NCBI GenBank assembly: GCA_028015205.1
Contig: CM051519.1
Location: 40,405,979 to 40,469,978 of the forward strand
DNA length: 64,000 nucleotides
Direction: 5' to 3'
Source of the DNA: Mytilisepta virgata
Lineage: Eukaryota; Mollusca; Bivalvia; Mytilida; Mytilidae
Within the stretch, counting starts at the first letter, position 1. Every line of letters starts with the position of its first letter. Made by a program: the position numbers and the translations under genes. Below the pieces are notes generated by a model. It made no database searches and was not told where the DNA came from. It saw nothing but the letters and a program-made list of their open reading frames with translations. Below, one piece after another: positions 19,867 through 31,600 of the stretch.

Positions 19867-20625
19867 ATGTCACAAGAACTTCTTGACATTGAAGATATCG
19901 TTCGAAAATGGGCTTTGGATTTCCCACTAGACAAGGCGCAAAAAAAGGATGCAGACGACATACATTCTTCGGATATAAACTGGCAAAATGTTCGGATAAC
20001 TCACGGAAAAACTGATTATATGGACGAAATTCATGCTACAAAGCCAAAATCTCATATTTTATTTTCCGCTTATTTCACTAATGACACAGATCAACCACAA
20101 GTATATTCTTTACGGACAGAAAGGAGAACTCAGTCTACGTGTTCTCTTTCTTTAGAAAAGGGGTATACCTATGGGTGCCATGTGGACATCAAATTGACTC
20201 CGCCGAATCCTGTCATAGAAGCCAATGCAGGATTTCATGGAGAACTAAATCTTACGAAAGGAAGCGAAGAAACTTTTGAGGAAGAACTTACATGGTCAAT
20301 CGATAACCAAATAAGCGTTCCGCCAAAATTTAAAACTAAAGCTGAACTAGTTATCAAAGAGGACGACTATACTAGCCATTTCAAGACTGAATCACAGTTT
20401 CGAGGAAAAGTGCATGTGACTCTTCGGAACAAAAAGGACAATACACCCATCACCACGATTACGGGGGACGTAAAGCAAATATTTACAAAAGATAAGGGAT
20501 TTCGAGTTGACAAGACTGGGATTTATTACGTAACGGAAGGAAGGTGTAAATGCAGGTTTGGAATAGAACAACATGTGTGCCTTAAACAGGAGAAACTTAA
20601 GCCAGAAGAGACAACGGAAGATTAA
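19867..20625 (+). CDS. Aerolysin/ETX-MTX2-like beta-pore-forming protein, 252 aa
   Basis: Single open frame; I chose ATG 19867 (SQELLDIEDIV follows) over the upstream in-frame GTG 19861. A TTTCAG acceptor at about 19839-19844 suggests a separate 5' UTR exon. GC is clearly higher than the surroundings. The N-terminal 60 residues are mixed. From about residue 60 come alternating polar and Ser/Thr-rich beta strands (ILFSAYFTNDTDQPQVYS, then TPPNPVIEANAGFHGEL, then EETFEEELTWSIDNQISVPP). This matches the elongated aerolysin fold of the ETX/MTX2 family. The region around residues 135-170 would hold the amphipathic membrane hairpin. The C-terminus has a Cys cluster (GRCKCRFG) and an acidic tail. 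There is no signal peptide and no lectin domain. Molluscs use such proteins in defence; the role here is inferred. A non-lytic relative is possible. Confidence 0.7.
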   Translation: MSQELLDIEDIVRKWALDFPLDKAQKKDADDIHSSDINWQNVRITHGKTDYMDEIHATKPKSHILFSAYFTNDTDQPQVYSLRTERRTQSTCSLSLEKGYTYGCHVDIKLTPPNPVIEANAGFHGELNLTKGSEETFEEELTWSIDNQISVPPKFKTKAELVIKEDDYTSHFKTESQFRGKVHVTLRNKKDNTPITTITGDVKQIFTKDKGFRVDKTGIYYVTEGRCKCRFGIEQHVCLKQEKLKPEETTED

Positions 20626-20639
20626 TGAATGTGAAACGG

Positions 20640-23600
20640 TGATGGAATATTACACAATTCAAGGGTGCTCAAAAGTATAATTGTGGTTTAAAATGCTAAG
20701 AAAGATTGTTGCTGGAGTTTCTGTGAGTAGAATATGTAATAAAAGACTGTTTAAAAAGACTAAATTGAAAGCTGATATGTAACTTCATTAGACAGGTAGT
20801 GCATATTAAAGTATTGAAAATTATCCTTTTAGCTTTCTTATTAGTATACCGTATGAACTTTTAAGATGATATAAAAGTACCATACTTATAGGACTCAATA
20901 CTTTCTCATAGACCTACATACAAAATATTTTCCATGTCTTAATTTTACTATGTTAGAAATGAGGCATTTGCCTTATTTGGTGTAATCTTGTCGTGACGTC
21001 AGTAGAATAAGTCTATTTTAATGGGTACTGATTGAATTTCGCGGATGTGCTATGAATGTTACGAAAATTAATATTCATCAAAATGTAACAGCATGTAAAG
21101 ATGGTATGATGTTTTGAAGCTCAGGACTCTGCTCCAAACGGTTCTCAATGGGCCAATTAGAACATTTTTTTTCTGTATGTTCAAACAGGTTTTGCTAGTA
21201 CATATACTGCTAGATCAATAAGTACCAGCCTTTGGCTTAGGATAGGTGTTAACAACACATATTATATCCCTGATCTTTGTTTGTCTTATAAATAAGAAGA
21301 AAAATTAAGTTATTCAAAATCTTCAATGCACGAAAAATCTGCAGATACCGCCGTCTCTTAAATTAATACGATTCTGAATGGTAATATGGTATGTCAATGA
21401 CAATATATTTCATCTACAGAAGACATCTCTTGTGCTAACTAAATAATTATTCCATCGATTTTCCCACCAACAGTAATCCTGTGAGAATACAGGATTCTAA
21501 GAATTTCCCACTATATCCTATTATCATGATTATTACGTTTTATCTCAAAAATAATCTCCATACAGATGTAATGGAAATTCTACAGCCAGAGATAAAATAT
21601 TAATCATTAATTCTTAGACATCTTATGGAGATGGCCGGCTTTCGTGTTATTCTAAAACTTTCAAAAAGCGTTTCTTCTGATAAGTTAAGATGCGTCATTT
21701 GAAGGAAAATAATACATTAGACAATTTGATTCAAACTATATAAGAGGTTTTTCGAAAGGTTAATTTGAAAGTGTATATGTAAAAACGAGAGAGATGTTCA
21801 TCTTAAATTACTGGTGTACAAATATAAATCGTTCATACTACTGTTCAGTGTCTGTACCAAGTCAGACTACCCAGACTCTCTGTTGTGTTTATGTTTGTTT
21901 TTTGTACTCTTTTACATATTATTTTTTGTCCGGCGTTCTGTCAGTCGGGTTACCTTGATTGATTGGTATGTCATTGTTGACCTTTCCTGTTATCAATTTT
22001 ATTGTCTATTAATAAATTTTCGGTAATGATTAACATACTTCAAGATTTGATTGAAACTTCGACTAGAATTTTGAAAACCAATTTAAGAAATAGTCGTAAT
22101 GCATGCCATGATCTGATCCTCGTGTAACTTTGACTAGCCAAGAAAAATAATCCCAAACAGCCATAACATTCATTTACCAGTATACCAGGACTGTATTTTT
22201 ATAATCAGCAAACTTTAGCATTATCTTCAATGATCAGTTGGCCCCCACTTTACGTCAATTCTGAACTCAAAATCTGAAAATTCATCAAAAACGTGTCCAA
22301 TATCGAAATTGGAATTAGGAAAAGAACTTTAAGAACAAATATTACCAGGTTATATTGTATACTCTTAATTAATTTTATTTAAATCTGTATCAAAGTTTTC
22401 CTATATGTACCAAAATGTTGCTTAACATCAATAAATTATGGAAAATTAGCGTGGTTGGACTTCGGTTTACTTTTGACCCATGAAATAATCATGCACCACG
22501 GTATAGCAGATCTATAATACAGATAAAGTTATCCTAACATTCATGCATCTACCCAAGACAGGGTTTTGTATCCACGTTCGTTTGTAGGAAAGAACGTGGA
22601 CTTGGGAGGATGACATTCATGGTGGTCAAAGTAAGTAGTTTCAGTAGAGATATGGGAAATAACGGTCATTGAAATATTGACTAGAGCTGTGGCAGTGTTG
22701 GAACAATAGAGCAAGAAATAAGATTAAGTTTTATAATATATATTTTAACAATGAGAGAGTGACCATGATATATATATGAAAATGAAAGGATATGGGAGTA
22801 TGAGTCAATTTTTCAATCAGATAATATGTAAAACTAAGTTGGCCTTCAAAAATTATAAAAACATTTGGAAAAAATAGTTGTGATGTCCAGCTATGACATC
22901 ACCCTTCCCCTCCCCACTTTTAACAAACTTTGAATAAACACTTGTTATTTTCATGGTTCTAATTACAGATAAAAATAATGTTGTAAAAAGTGGAACAATT
23001 TTTTTATTGCACTACATCAAAATTACATTTGTATCTATAATTAATAAGTACTTGTGGTAAGACTAATCAATCATAAATTTGTAACATGTCATATATTTAT
23101 GTTCTAATCGATAATAGTTCTGTGTCTGTGTAATTTTTTTTAAAGTTTAAAGAGGTCATTTTAGTTCTACATTTTGCAATTTTCATTTCACATTTTTGTG
23201 TTAAAGGGTCATTATTTGTCCTATTTCGTGCAATTTGATAAAAAAAAAAAGCAACATGTAGGTCAAATTTTCCTTTTTTTGTGAATGACATATTTTCTGT
23301 TTGCCCATGTTCATATCCCCCTGTATGTCCCTCTTCAAATGTGTAGGTGTATATGTGAAATTTATTTACTTCATGATTCTGGCTTGAATATTTGGAAGCC
23401 AAACTACTTTTGAAGTTTTTAACCCAAAACCCAAAAATACAGGTAATTTCCTGTATTCACACTATTGTAAGTAATTTGTGTTAACTGAATCCCAGTTTGA
23501 ATGTGATGTGGGATAACCCACATATACCATAGTTAACCTGTTTTTAACTTTTGTTGTGTGAACAGGCCCTTATATACTGATGGCTTTATTTGTAGAAGTT

Positions 23601-23660
23601 GCCTTGAATATCTAGTAATGAATTACATAGAATAAATTGATTAAGAAACCATATTGTCAT
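20640..23660. other. Gene-free stretch with one dispersed repeat
   Basis: Apart from the repeat at 21840-22010 I find only short palindromes, such as TCCACGTTC/GAACGTGGA near 22571-22600 and AATCCTGT/ACAGGATT near 21475. No exon is supported. Confidence 0.5.
21840..22010 (+). repeat. Dispersed repeat, copy 3 of 5
   Basis: Well-preserved 3' part: CAGTGTCTGTACCAAGTCAG, TTTTTGTCCGGCGTT, TTGATTGATTGGTATGTCATT and ACCTTTCCTGTTATC. Same orientation as the other copies. Confidence 0.7.
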
Positions 23661-23662
23661 GA

Positions 23663-23830
23663 AGTAGAGGCTCTAAAGAGCCTGTATCGCTCACCTGCAT
23701 TGAAATTTTCATCTTGATTAATGATTAATTAAAGCATTAATTCTAGATAAACTTTAATAGATTTAGACCCTATTTTTGCAGTTCCGGTGACTGCTTTATA
23801 AAGTTACACTAGGTGAAAGTTCAATTCAAG
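23663..23830 (+). mobile_element. 5' terminus of a tandem-core element (GGCTC...GAGCC end)
   Basis: AGAGGCTCTAAAGAGCCTG, then TATCGCTCACCTG, is the same left terminus as at 53454 and 60966. The core monomers and the right hairpin do not follow recognisably, so this copy is truncated or decayed. Confidence 0.55.
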
Positions 23831-24331
23831 GGTTTAGAATATTAACAATAAAAATTACTGTGAAGTTAGTTAATAAAAACTGGTTGTTATAGATTCTGTG
23901 TCATTTACTTCCATTTTGCTTGGTCAAAAAGGAAAATCATAAGCTGATCAAAATAACTTTTGTAGATCAAATGGGTACAGAAGTGATACATACAAAGTTT
24001 TCTTGGTGGAAAATAGATTATAAGTTAAAAAAAAATGAAAAAATAATAATTTGCAATATTTCAATCCGGAGTGTACTCTAACCTCGTACACCCCATATTT
24101 ATTCCCCAATTTCATTAAGTACAGGATTTATAGCCACTGGATTATGCCGTAAAATAGCAATGTGTTCAGTGAGGTTTTTGAACATTTAGTGATCATGTCT
24201 TGCAACATTTGTACAAACTCTGTACGAAATTAGATCTTTTCTTGTGGCCCAATGACACAGGCACGAAAATGCCTTTAGGTATGAAGATAACAGTTAACAT
24301 AGCAGTGTTTTTCTTTGCCTCATCAAATGAG

Positions 24332-24461
24332 TACTGTATTTTCTGGACTAAAAGTCTATGTGGACTATAGGTCTAATTGATATTTTCTCCATAGACTAAT
24401 AATGGTAAAATGGTAATTTTAAAGTAAAAAAGTCTCGACCTATAGGCAGACAAATACGGTA
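24332..24461. mobile_element. Short MITE with TACTGTATTTTCTGGACTA ends
   Basis: The left end TACTGTATTTTCTGGACTA and the right end CAGACAAATACGGTA are imperfect inverted repeats. Subterminal GACTATAGGTC/GACCTATAGG pairs are also inverted. About 130 bp, non-coding. Confidence 0.6.
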
Positions 24462-24464
24462 TAT

Positions 24465-25550
24465 GACTATTAGGTGGTGCGTGATTTAAAATGACCAATG
24501 TGATGTAAATGGATTCGGAGCATGCTCATGCCGAAAAATACACACCACGTAATTTGCATATGAGTAAAAATACTTTTACAGCTAGTGGTTAGGTCATGTA
24601 AATTTACACCTGTAGTACATTTGCACACATGTATGCACAGTTTGCTCCTATGTATAAATTTACCTACCTATATGTATAAGTACATATGTATGTAAAAACG
24701 TGCATATGAATAGGGCTTTATTTAAACCGTACATAAACACATGAGTTCTTCCAAGCAATTAAACCAATTCAATGATGCACAACTGCATATCTTAACTCCT
24801 GTGTAACCATCCTGAACAATCTCAAAGTTTTTACCTATACATTTCAATTAAAACATATTCACGGTAATACATATATTTATATAATACAACTCATGTCAAA
24901 CTTTATTGCCATATAAGTCAACGGACTTGTGAAAGAAATACTGTATCTATATACATATATATGATATATATGTTTGAAAAATCATAAAAAAAGACTAAAA
25001 ACATTACTTTATATTAACACCTCCAACCATAAAATGTAAATTAATTAACAATTGCATGTACATGTATGCATTTGTAATACAACCAAAGCATTAGCACCAA
25101 TATGGCATATAACTACATGCTGAATTTATGGTTTCCAAGCCATACTTCCTAAATTCATGTGGAAAAAAATAATTCTTATAAAGTATATCATTAAATTAAA
25201 TTTTCATTAGTGGCAAAATGGTGTAGAAATCAATGTTTCAGCTCTAAATTGCTTTTGTGTAATGTTGCATTGTGGTTATTCCTGAATAATAAAAAAGACT
25301 ATATCATAAGTGTTAAGAATACAATAAAATGTAAATAAGTCCAAGATAGAACAGAAAAAGAAAGTTTTTTTCAGTCATATAATAATGAAACGTGTGGTAA
25401 AAAATGGATGAGATTAAAAATAAAGACTTTTATTTACTTCTTACCAATATCAAGGTTATTCCACATGAATAAACAAAAATTTCCACTAAAATTAATTTTC
25501 AATCACCTTAAAAACTGTCCTAAATTCAGTATAAATAAGTGATAAAATTC
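24465..25550. other. Gene-free AT-rich stretch
   Basis: Rich in ATGTA/TACAT words (24600-24700). No supported gene or classified repeat. Confidence 0.5.
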
Positions 25551-26475
25551 GTAAGGGTTCCGCGGAACCCAGTGTCTCGCCTACTTTTGATGTTGTCTAT
25601 ATTTTCAGTGTGATAGGTGAATGCACATAATAGAATTCAATGTTAAGTCCATTTATACGTAAAAAACTGAAAAACAGAAATAAATATTTTACAAAATTTT
25701 CTCCTGGATACAATCTTTATATCATAAACAAGCTTCTGTCCAAATTTGGTAAAATTCCTGGATAGTTTAAGAAAGTTATTAAAATTTTAAAAACTTTAAC
25801 CACAGAGTGAATGTAATGTTTCCTGGCAGAAAAACTAAGTCCATTTATAAGTAAAATACGGAAAATTTTTTTTTTTTTACTAAATTTACTTCTGGATACT
25901 ATATTATGATCATAAACAAGCTTCTGTCCAAGTTTGGTACAAATCCAGGATAGTTTAAGAAAGTTATTAAAATTTTGAAAACTTTAACCACAGAATGAAT
26001 GTAATGTTTCCTGGCAGAAAAACTAAGTCCATTTATAAGTAATATACAGAAAAACTGGAATTTTTATTTTACAAAATTTACTTCTGGATACTATCTTATG
26101 ATCATAAACAAGCTTCTGTCCAAGTTTGGTACAAATCCAGGATATTTTAAGAAAGTTATTAAAATTTTAAAAACTTTAACCACAGAGTGAATGTAATGTT
26201 TCCTGGCAGAAAAACTAAGTCCATTTATAAGTAAAATACGGAAAAACTGGAATTTTTTTTTTACAAAATTTCCTTCTGGATACTATCTTATGATCATAAA
26301 CAAGCCTCTGTCCAAGTTTGGTAGAAATCCAGGACAGTTTAAGAAAGTTATTAAAATTTCAAAAACTTTAACCACAGGGTGAATATTTGTGGACGCCGCC
26401 GACGACGACGACGACGGAATGTAGGATCGCTATGTCTCGCTTTTTCGACAAAAGTCGAAGGCTCGACAAAAATGA
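25551..26475. mobile_element. Tandem-core element with GGGTTCCGCGGAACCC end
   Basis: The left end has the perfect 16-bp palindrome GGGTTCCGCGGAACCC (25555-25570) followed by AGTGTCTCGCCTACT. Then come four copies of a roughly 190-bp monomer, starting near 25641, 25831, 26020 and 26211 (landmark AACTAAGTCCATTTATAAG). Next is a GCCGACGACGACGACGACGG microsatellite, then ATGTCTCGC and a hairpin, TTCGAC-AAAA-GTCGAA (26444-26459). Left palindrome, tandem core, GAC microsatellite and right hairpin is the layout of pearl/Helentron-like non-autonomous elements. Confidence 0.75.
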
Positions 26476-26922
26476 ACATTTCTCAAAATATAAAAAAAAA
26501 TACAAGTACATGTAATATTTATACAAACAGTTTATCATAACGAGAGCATAAAACAAATCTTAAATAATGCCATTAAGATAAAATTGCTATGAAATATATA
26601 TTTATTCATACAACCAGTGTATATATCCTAATCAACACAATAACTCATTTCAACAAATCATAATTTTCAAATATAATTTTTACCAAATCATTGATACCTC
26701 TATAAGCCAATTTTTTTTAGTTACTCCTCTTTTTTCCAAAATTTATAGATAAATGCTAGTTTGCTAATATTACCAGATTATTTAAAATAACAGTCAGAAA
26801 TTACGTCAGAAATTACGTGATCAAAAACCAATAAATTTTATTGAGAAAAGAGGTAGACGTCAAAATAATATCAGATGAAAACACAATATGCAATTTAGTT
26901 TTAAATATATTTTTATGCTTAT

Positions 26923-27477
26923 CAGGGTTCGTACAGGTCCTTGAATCCTTGAAAAGTCACGGATTTTCGTTCTGTAAATTAAAGGCCTTAAAAAGTCATG
27001 CAAAACTGTAGTTTTGTCAAAAGTCGTTTTTTCACATAGTTTCCCCCATTGAATTTATTTTTAAAGGGAACCAGGCTACCGGAAGTTTACAAAAATATGC
27101 TTGTCATCATGATCATTGTACCCGTAATGTGCAAGTCATGAAGTAAAATGCCGGGCAACAGCCACTTTCAACCAAAGTGGGTTTATAATCAAGAGTACAA
27201 ACATTGACTACAAAGGGGTAGCAGTTCTGGGAAGGCCAAGTGTATGATATTTGCCAACGAAATTGATGTCTCAAACATGGAGGAAGCTGCCTTGAAAAGC
27301 CATCTCAAAAGTACTAAAAATAAAGAACTTTTAACAATGTGATGGGGCTAAAATAGTTTTAAAAGTTCTTAAACATGTAAAATGATAAACATTTGTATGC
27401 AGCTTTGGGTATCAAATTTTCATAAAATTGCTGGAAAAGTCATTGAAAAATGGAACAAAAAAGGCGTATGAACCCTG
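26923..27477 (+). mobile_element. Non-autonomous DNA transposon with CAGGGTTCGTA ends and BED-finger-like remnant
   Basis: Ends CAGGGTTCGTAC and GTATGAACCCTG are inverted. They are flanked by a direct GCTTAT repeat on both sides (26917-26922 and 27478-27483). Inside, a plus-strand frame reads KAKCMIFANEIDVSNMEEAA, then LKSHLKSTKNKE. This resembles the BED zinc finger at the start of hAT-type transposases, with a second Cys missing. A hAT origin would predict 8-bp duplications; only six bases match, so the superfamily is open. Confidence 0.65.
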
Positions 27478-27479
27478 GC

Positions 27480-28510
27480 TTATGTATATCAGTGTTCTAT
27501 TACCTGTTATAACCAGATTTTTGCTTTTAGATTTTTTACCGAAGAAAAGTTTTAAAAATAAACACACAAAAAGAGACTGTATACTTATAATACAAAAAAT
27601 GCATTTTTACATACACCGGTAGCCCCGATTTAGCAATTTACAGCAAATATTGTATAAAACAAGTGAGTTGAATATTTATATATAAATACTATAACAATGT
27701 ACATAAAGATGACTTAAATCAATAATGACAATATGAAAGAATTCATTATTTAGAACATACATGTACAAAACTGTTGTGCTGGCAATGGTAAAAAATTGAT
27801 TTAACAAAATGTTTTGTTCCTATGTTGGTTTGAGTTGTCTTAAGGATATTCTTATTAAATATATGACTAGAACAGCTATACAACTTCAAAAGGGAGACAA
27901 GTCTAGGAGTGTTCAATAATATAATCAGTTTCTTCTTTACATGTTTTTTTCTTTCCTTCATAACATGCATTTTAATCACAGTCTTGTTCATTTTAAGTAA
28001 ATAAAATAAAGTTTTAACTTGAATTTCATATCATACTGAATTTAAAAGGCAGATGTGGATACCATTCCAGGTAGTTTGAACATTACTATTATTTTTTTTT
28101 TGCTGTTGTTGTCAATGTAAATTTTTTCAAAATATTTCAATTTGGAGATTCGAAAATAAGAAAACCTCCATACCAATAAAAATATTGATCCTCACTCATA
28201 ATATTAATACAATTAAAGAACTTATCTTAACAAGAATTTAACTTTCTACAGAGAACTGAGAAAAGAAAATATTCTTTAAAAAGTGAATCATGTAACATAT
28301 AGCTTATGAAGTTTCAATCTGCACTGCATACATTCAATTACAACCTATCACAATTTAATCTACATCATTTTAAAGTTTTTATAATCTATATTGTAAAGAT
28401 ATCTAAATCCATTTGTATCATAATTTGAACAAAATATTCAAATTAAGATTACCAATATGAAGTTCAATTATATAAAAAATATTATCTCCCTTTTCCTGAT
28501 CACAGATCTA
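27480..28510. other. Gene-free stretch, 3' flank of the CS-domain gene
   Basis: Downstream (3') side of the minus-strand gene ending at 28514. No supported coding sequence; part may be 3' UTR. Confidence 0.4.
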
Positions 28511-28513
28511 TAA

Positions 28514-28630
28514 TCAATTATTTCCTTCCTCTTCCTCCTCCTCAGCAGTCTCCAGTCCAGATTCTAGTTCTGGGTACCATGACTTATCGTGCGTCTTACA
28601 TAAAAACAATAATACTCTGTCTTCTTCCAC
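28514..28630 (-). CDS. CS-domain gene exon 4
   Basis: 117 bp including TGA at 28514-28516, acceptor TATATTGTAG. Encodes the last CS strand (DRVLLFLCKTHDKSWYPEL) and the poly-Glu tail. Confidence 0.85.
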   Translation of the reverse strand: MEEDRVLLFLCKTHDKSWYPELESGLETAEEEEEEGNN

Positions 28631-31600
28631 CTACAATATATAAAATAGTATCCCTATGTAGACCAAGCTGATATGTTTTCTTAAAAATTTCCGCTGTAAG
28701 TTCATGGAGCAAGCAAGCCATATATAAATTCATTTTTCTATCACATTATATGGTAAAAGAGGTCTTAAACAAGGTTTATGAAAGATCAAAATATTTTTGT
28801 ATGAAATTTCTATTTTTATGCATGCACGTAGTCACTGTTTGTTGTAATCCCCATTTAACGAGTGAAGTTTAATATTTTTTAAGTTATTTAAAAGCAAAAT
28901 ATGGTACAAGTCGATGCAAAGAACAATACATTGATTTTGTGTGGCTTTATAAATTAAATTATATGTCTTTTCCTATCTTAACAAAGAAAACAAAAGTAAT
29001 TTTTTCTTTAACAAAGGTTGGTCATTTCAGTTAAAATCTTATTCACTGTTATTTAAAACACCTTAAGCTTTCAATATGAAGCCAAAATGTACCTTTAGTT
29101 AACACAATCGACAAAAAATATTGGAAATTAATTTCTTTACCTTGAAATAGCTTTTATCTGGATTTATGTCATAAGGCAGTTTTCTCACTTTGAGTTTGAA
29201 AAATTTTCCTTTCAGAGCTCCTTTCTGTTTACCTTCTACTTTCAATAATAAACTTCTGAAATAATAAAATTTTTGTTGAAACTTATATTCAGGTTGCTTG
29301 ATTACAATTTCCATCTATTTCAGGATTCATAAGATACCGGTAAATGATTGGGTTATTAGAAATTAACCCATGCAATACAGGAATACAATACAAAAATATA
29401 GTTATTTATTGCAGCTCTTCATCTTGACATTACTAAAATATCTTCTACAATTATCAAAAAATTTAAATCTTGTAGCAAGATAAGGATGGCTTCTGCAGTC
29501 GTATTGTAATGTCTGAATTTCTTGTTAGTCGGAGATTCCTCTAGAATTGGCTGGGGCCATGGGGCATCATAAAAATCCAAGACTGATTAAGAATATACAA
29601 TGTTTTGATGTGTAAAGCCACATCCACAAAGGTTACTGTTAAAAAAGCATATTTCTTTCATATATGTAATGAATTTGGATGTGCACGATCTGTTCGTTCT
29701 AATGTTCAGTAGTTAAATTGTTTGTGTGTTTCATTATCAATCAAAATACTTTTCATTATTGAATTACCTCTCAGTAAATTCTGGTTGTGTTATCGTCGCA
29801 TTGTCTGGTATTTTCACAAACTTCATGCCTTTAAATTGTCTAGATACTGTGAGACCTTTGATTCCAACTATAACTCTAATAAATCCTTCTTTTGTAGTCT
29901 CATCACAGGCTGTAATATTACAGAATCATTTTAATAAGAAATTATGAATTTACCTTTCAGTCATACATACATACATGTGTATATACCCAAATTGCTTTTA
30001 TTCTTCTTATGTAAAACAAGAAATTTTTTTTTTTTTTTTTTGGTTTGAAATACGTGTAGTACCATTGCCATACCATGTAAGTATATTTGTAGCAGGGAAA
30101 AAATTAACTTGGCTTTAAATATACAATTTTGATTTATAGTTGGTGTGTTCCAAATTGGTAAGCCATTAAAAGACTGCTAGGATGTAAGTATTGTGTGAAG
30201 TGAAACGAAAGCTATAATAAGACATTTACAGTCTGACATTAGACATTGTCAGACTGTAAATGGTTTTTTTTTTTTCGAAAAGATACTTACACATGTATTT
30301 GATGTCATCAAAGGAGTAGGTCAGGGGCCTCATAAATTTGTTGGCTTGTGCAAAAAAAAATTCAGAAATATAACTATTCAGTGTTCTTTATCCTTGTTTT
30401 GTATTTTTTTGTCAGATACGTTATTTGTACAATGTATAACGACAATAAAAGTTGCATTTGTAAATTGAATTGAATTGTTAAAACATTAATTTTAATAGGC
30501 AAAATATGTAGTAATCTCCTGCAAGAGAATGACAGGTTCAGTGGAAGAATCCTCTAATTTGGTTTTTATGTCTATTAAAGTACTGTAATACTGAATAGTG
30601 ACCTGTTGTATATTCTGTTGATATAGTAAATAAAGAATTACAATTAATGAGGTCAACATGTCAAAGAAGTGTTTCTCTAACCAACTTTTTAACCTTTGAC
30701 AGTAAGTCACCTTGTGGGTTAGATGAAACACAAATCCTGGTACTGGATCATTTCAAATTTTTATTCATAAAATTTTCTGTTAAAGGACAAGAAGAATTGA
30801 TTCTTAATTCTTATTTCAAATGAAGATTGTTAACATTGAAATAAAAATTTAGTACTTTGCAAAAATGACTTCTACATTGTAAATACTAATCAGAAGACAG
30901 TAACTCAAAGAGAAACAATTTGACCACTATTTTTTCTCATTCTCTAAGTTAGTACGGTCTTGAATAAATTTATTACCAGTATGGAATTAAATTTTTTGTA
31001 TTTCTTTACATTTAATCTGAAAAATGCCAGCATGTATTAATCTTAACAGGTACTATGTTGTCGGGTAATTCGGCGCAGCGTTTAATTCGACGCATTCAAA
31101 TCATTTTCATGTTAATGTGCCGAATAGGATGATGCGCAGAATTACCCGAAATGACTGTACTTCCATGTACTCCAACTGCAAGTAAATGTTCTGTTGTAAG
31201 TACATGTACAAATGTACACTGAACTATAAGCCTGTTCTGTGATGTGACATTCTTGTATAATCTGTGTTCTTTGGGGGATTAGGGTTTTTTTATCAGACAA
31301 TTGGTGGTTTCATACAAATCAATTCACTCTATTTTGTTTTTAAAAGTAATTATACATGTTAATTTTTTAAGATACCCGGTACTCGATTTCAGTTGATACA
31401 GTTCAAAGAGAGCTAACCCTTTTTCTTTTTTTTAAATCATTCACAAGCTACATGTACATACACCAAATTTAAATAATCATAATGATAATTGAATTAATTT
31501 TTCTCCAAGATGAAAAAATATAAAAAACAAAAAACAGTGTTTGTTCTTTTAATTTAAATGATTGTCATCATTTGATGATTAACTAGAACGAATAATTCTG

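Noticed and set aside
23097..23402. 101-codon minus-strand frame
   Set aside because: No recognised motif, unsupported start and low-complexity Lys/Thr content in a gene-free region.
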